Below are positions 6,153-6,759 of a stretch of 6,759 bases of DNA, in pieces. Source of the DNA: Chlamydiota bacterium (GTDB lineage: Bacteria > Chlamydiota > Chlamydiia > Chlamydiales > Rhabdochlamydiaceae); contig JAAKFC010000086.1 of assembly GCA_011065225.1 (NCBI GenBank), positions 1 to 6,759 on the forward strand, written 5' to 3'. How positions within the stretch are numbered: the first letter of the stretch is position 1; each line of letters opens with the position of its first letter. The notes under the pieces were generated by a model. It searched no databases, was not told the DNA's origin, and saw only the letters and a program-made list of their open reading frames with translations. Both the position numbers and the translations under genes were made by a program.

Positions 6153-6299
6153 ATGAAAAAACGCTTCACAGAAGAACAAATCATCAAAGTCCTCGAAGAG
6201 GCCAAAATAGGCCTTAAAGTCGAGGAAGTCTGCAGGAAACACGGCATCTCCCAGCCCACTTACTACAACTGGAAGGCCAAGTTTGGTGGGATGACCTAA
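6153..6299 (+). pseudogene. IS3-family transposase OrfA, truncated (helix-turn-helix)
   Basis: 48 residues from ATG 6153 to TAA 6297-6299; family members have about 90. The sequence MKKRFTEEQIIKVLEEAK, then EVCRKHGISQPTYYNWKAKF, is the standard OrfA helix-turn-helix that binds the element ends. After GGMT the frame stops. One base further on, a second frame gives KRLRSLEKE (6298-6324), which matches the start of the leucine-zipper helix following GGM in relatives. So a small deletion and frameshift precede a complete loss of the rest. It cannot make an OrfAB fusion and is inactive. Confidence 0.8.
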
Positions 6300-6317
6300 A
6301 AGACTAAGGTCCCTTGA

Positions 6318-6578
6318 AAAGGAAATGGAGGATTTCTTAGAAATAATCTTCCTCGTTCAATCAAAGAATTACAAAAGGGGATTAAAAGTTGTGAGAAACA
6401 AATAGAATTCCACAAAGATAAGATATTAAACCCTGAAAAGCATATTGAAAGCTGGAAGGATTTTGATCCCCGACGAAAACAAGCTCATATTAAAAAGAAT
6501 AAGCAGTCTGATATTAATCGTTTGACTGAACAAAGAGATATTTTACAACAAATATTGAAAGATAAACTAACCCAATGA
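6318..6578 (+). pseudogene. C-terminal domain of a probable polymorphic toxin, 5' end lost
   Basis: Frame of 86 codons open from 6318 (after a TGA at 6315-6317) to TGA 6576-6578, without any start codon at its head. It reads GNGGFLRNNLPRSIKELQKG, then a charged helical region with NPEKHIESWKDFDPRRKQ, then SDINRLTEQRDILQQIL. The order NLPRSI-x-L-x-K-x-I, NPEKHI, W-x-x-x-DPR and a final QRDIL matches, as I recall, C-terminal domains of RHS or other contact-dependent toxins; I cannot name the catalytic activity. Such domains sit at the end of very large secreted proteins, so this is a severed tip joined to the IS3 remnant. A small ORF follows after six bases, where an immunity gene is expected. 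Confidence 0.5.
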
Positions 6579-6584
6579 AAAAAT

Positions 6585-6716
6585 ATGAAACAAAATAAAT
6601 TTAAAAACTATCTTTATGATTTAGGTTATTTTATTAAGGAAAAGACTAAATATGATAAGAAAAAAAAGAGTATTTCATTGAATAAAAAAGACTCTATTTA
6701 TAAAGAAGGAGAATAA
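6585..6716 (+). CDS. Small Lys-rich ORF, possible truncated immunity gene
   Basis: 43 residues from ATG 6585 to TAA 6714-6716. It begins MKQNKFKNYLYDLGYFIKEK and becomes a run of lysines and serines (YDKKKKSISLNKK) before stopping. The start FKNYLYDLGY looks like a folded-protein N-terminus, while the rest looks degenerate. Its place six bases after the toxin-like fragment is that of a cognate immunity gene, so a truncated one is the main suggestion. No good ribosome site is seen (AT-rich, possible coupling to the upstream TGA). Toxin and immunity remnant would have lost function together. Confidence 0.35.
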   Translation: MKQNKFKNYLYDLGYFIKEKTKYDKKKKSISLNKKDSIYKEGE

Positions 6717-6759
6717 ATGGCTGACGATGAAGTGTTGGATTGAATGACTCAACAGGCTA
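6717..6759 (+). CDS. Start of a gene at right edge, stop at codon 9
   Basis: AAGGAG (6706-6711), five bases and ATG 6717 make an excellent ribosome site, and the ATG follows the previous stop directly. The frame reads MADDEVLD, then TGA (6741-6743), then MTQQA to the edge. A lone TGA (CGA to TGA would be enough) may have broken a longer gene, or translation may restart at ATG 6744 directly after the stop. Too little is present to identify it. Confidence 0.35.

Larger units (their letters stand above)
6079..6324 (+). mobile_element. Left end of an IS3-family element, 3' part missing
   Basis: The terminus TGACCTGCACCCCATAAACT starting at 6079 has the TG start and the C-rich ACCCC typical of IS3-family inverted repeats. 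It is followed after 70-odd bases by an orfA start. Recognisable orfA sequence runs out by about 6324, where an unrelated toxin-like frame takes over. No orfB (DDE integrase) and no right end are in the window, so this is a truncated solo end. Its junction marks a deletion or rearrangement. Confidence 0.65.

Noticed and set aside
6012..6242. 76-codon minus-strand open frame
   Set aside because: Antisense to the IS3 terminus and orfA helix-turn-helix, both clearly plus-strand.

Overview
This AT-rich window looks like a decaying accessory region of a Gram-negative, probably host-associated (intracellular) bacterium. A chlamydia-like or other amoeba-symbiont lineage would fit, with a DsbB, a possible Inc-like two-helix membrane protein, eroded insertion sequences and many broken genes, but nothing seen fixes the taxon. 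No rRNA, tRNA or CRISPR array was recognised.

Layout. 1-720: on the minus strand, the start of a gene with a signal-like N-terminus runs off the left edge. Behind it lie a C-terminal fragment resembling a phage terminase small subunit and a short plus-strand remnant resembling the start of a DUF1016-type protein. 723-1391: an intact, unrecognised 222-residue minus-strand gene. 1426-2616: a complete IS4-type element with matched inverted ends, whose transposase has one in-frame TGA. 2762-3499: a 245-residue membrane-associated protein with cysteine pairs. 3510-4677: debris, comprising a small C-terminal tail, an antisense fragment and a plus-strand gene that can be rebuilt across two +1 shifts; part of it looks like a plasmid replication protein.

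4694-6045: a small minus-strand Asn/Ala-rich protein, then a disulfide-bond protein B gene (dsbB) divided by a one-base excess in a run of eight T, then a small Ala-rich protein whose tail is a 12-residue repeat interrupted by a TAA. Reading across the T run restores a 159-residue DsbB with both cysteine pairs. 6079-6324: the left end of an IS3-family element with a truncated orfA and a hairpin beside its start codon. It abuts the 5'-less C-terminus of a probable polymorphic toxin (6318-6578), a small lysine-rich ORF that may be an immunity-gene remnant, and a well-led start codon whose frame stops after eight codons.

The genes do not form one pathway. The common theme is erosion: single-base indels at homopolymers, lone nonsense codons and IS insertions. 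The main alternatives are true genome decay, slippage-tolerant expression, or sequencing and assembly error. Read-level data would separate these.
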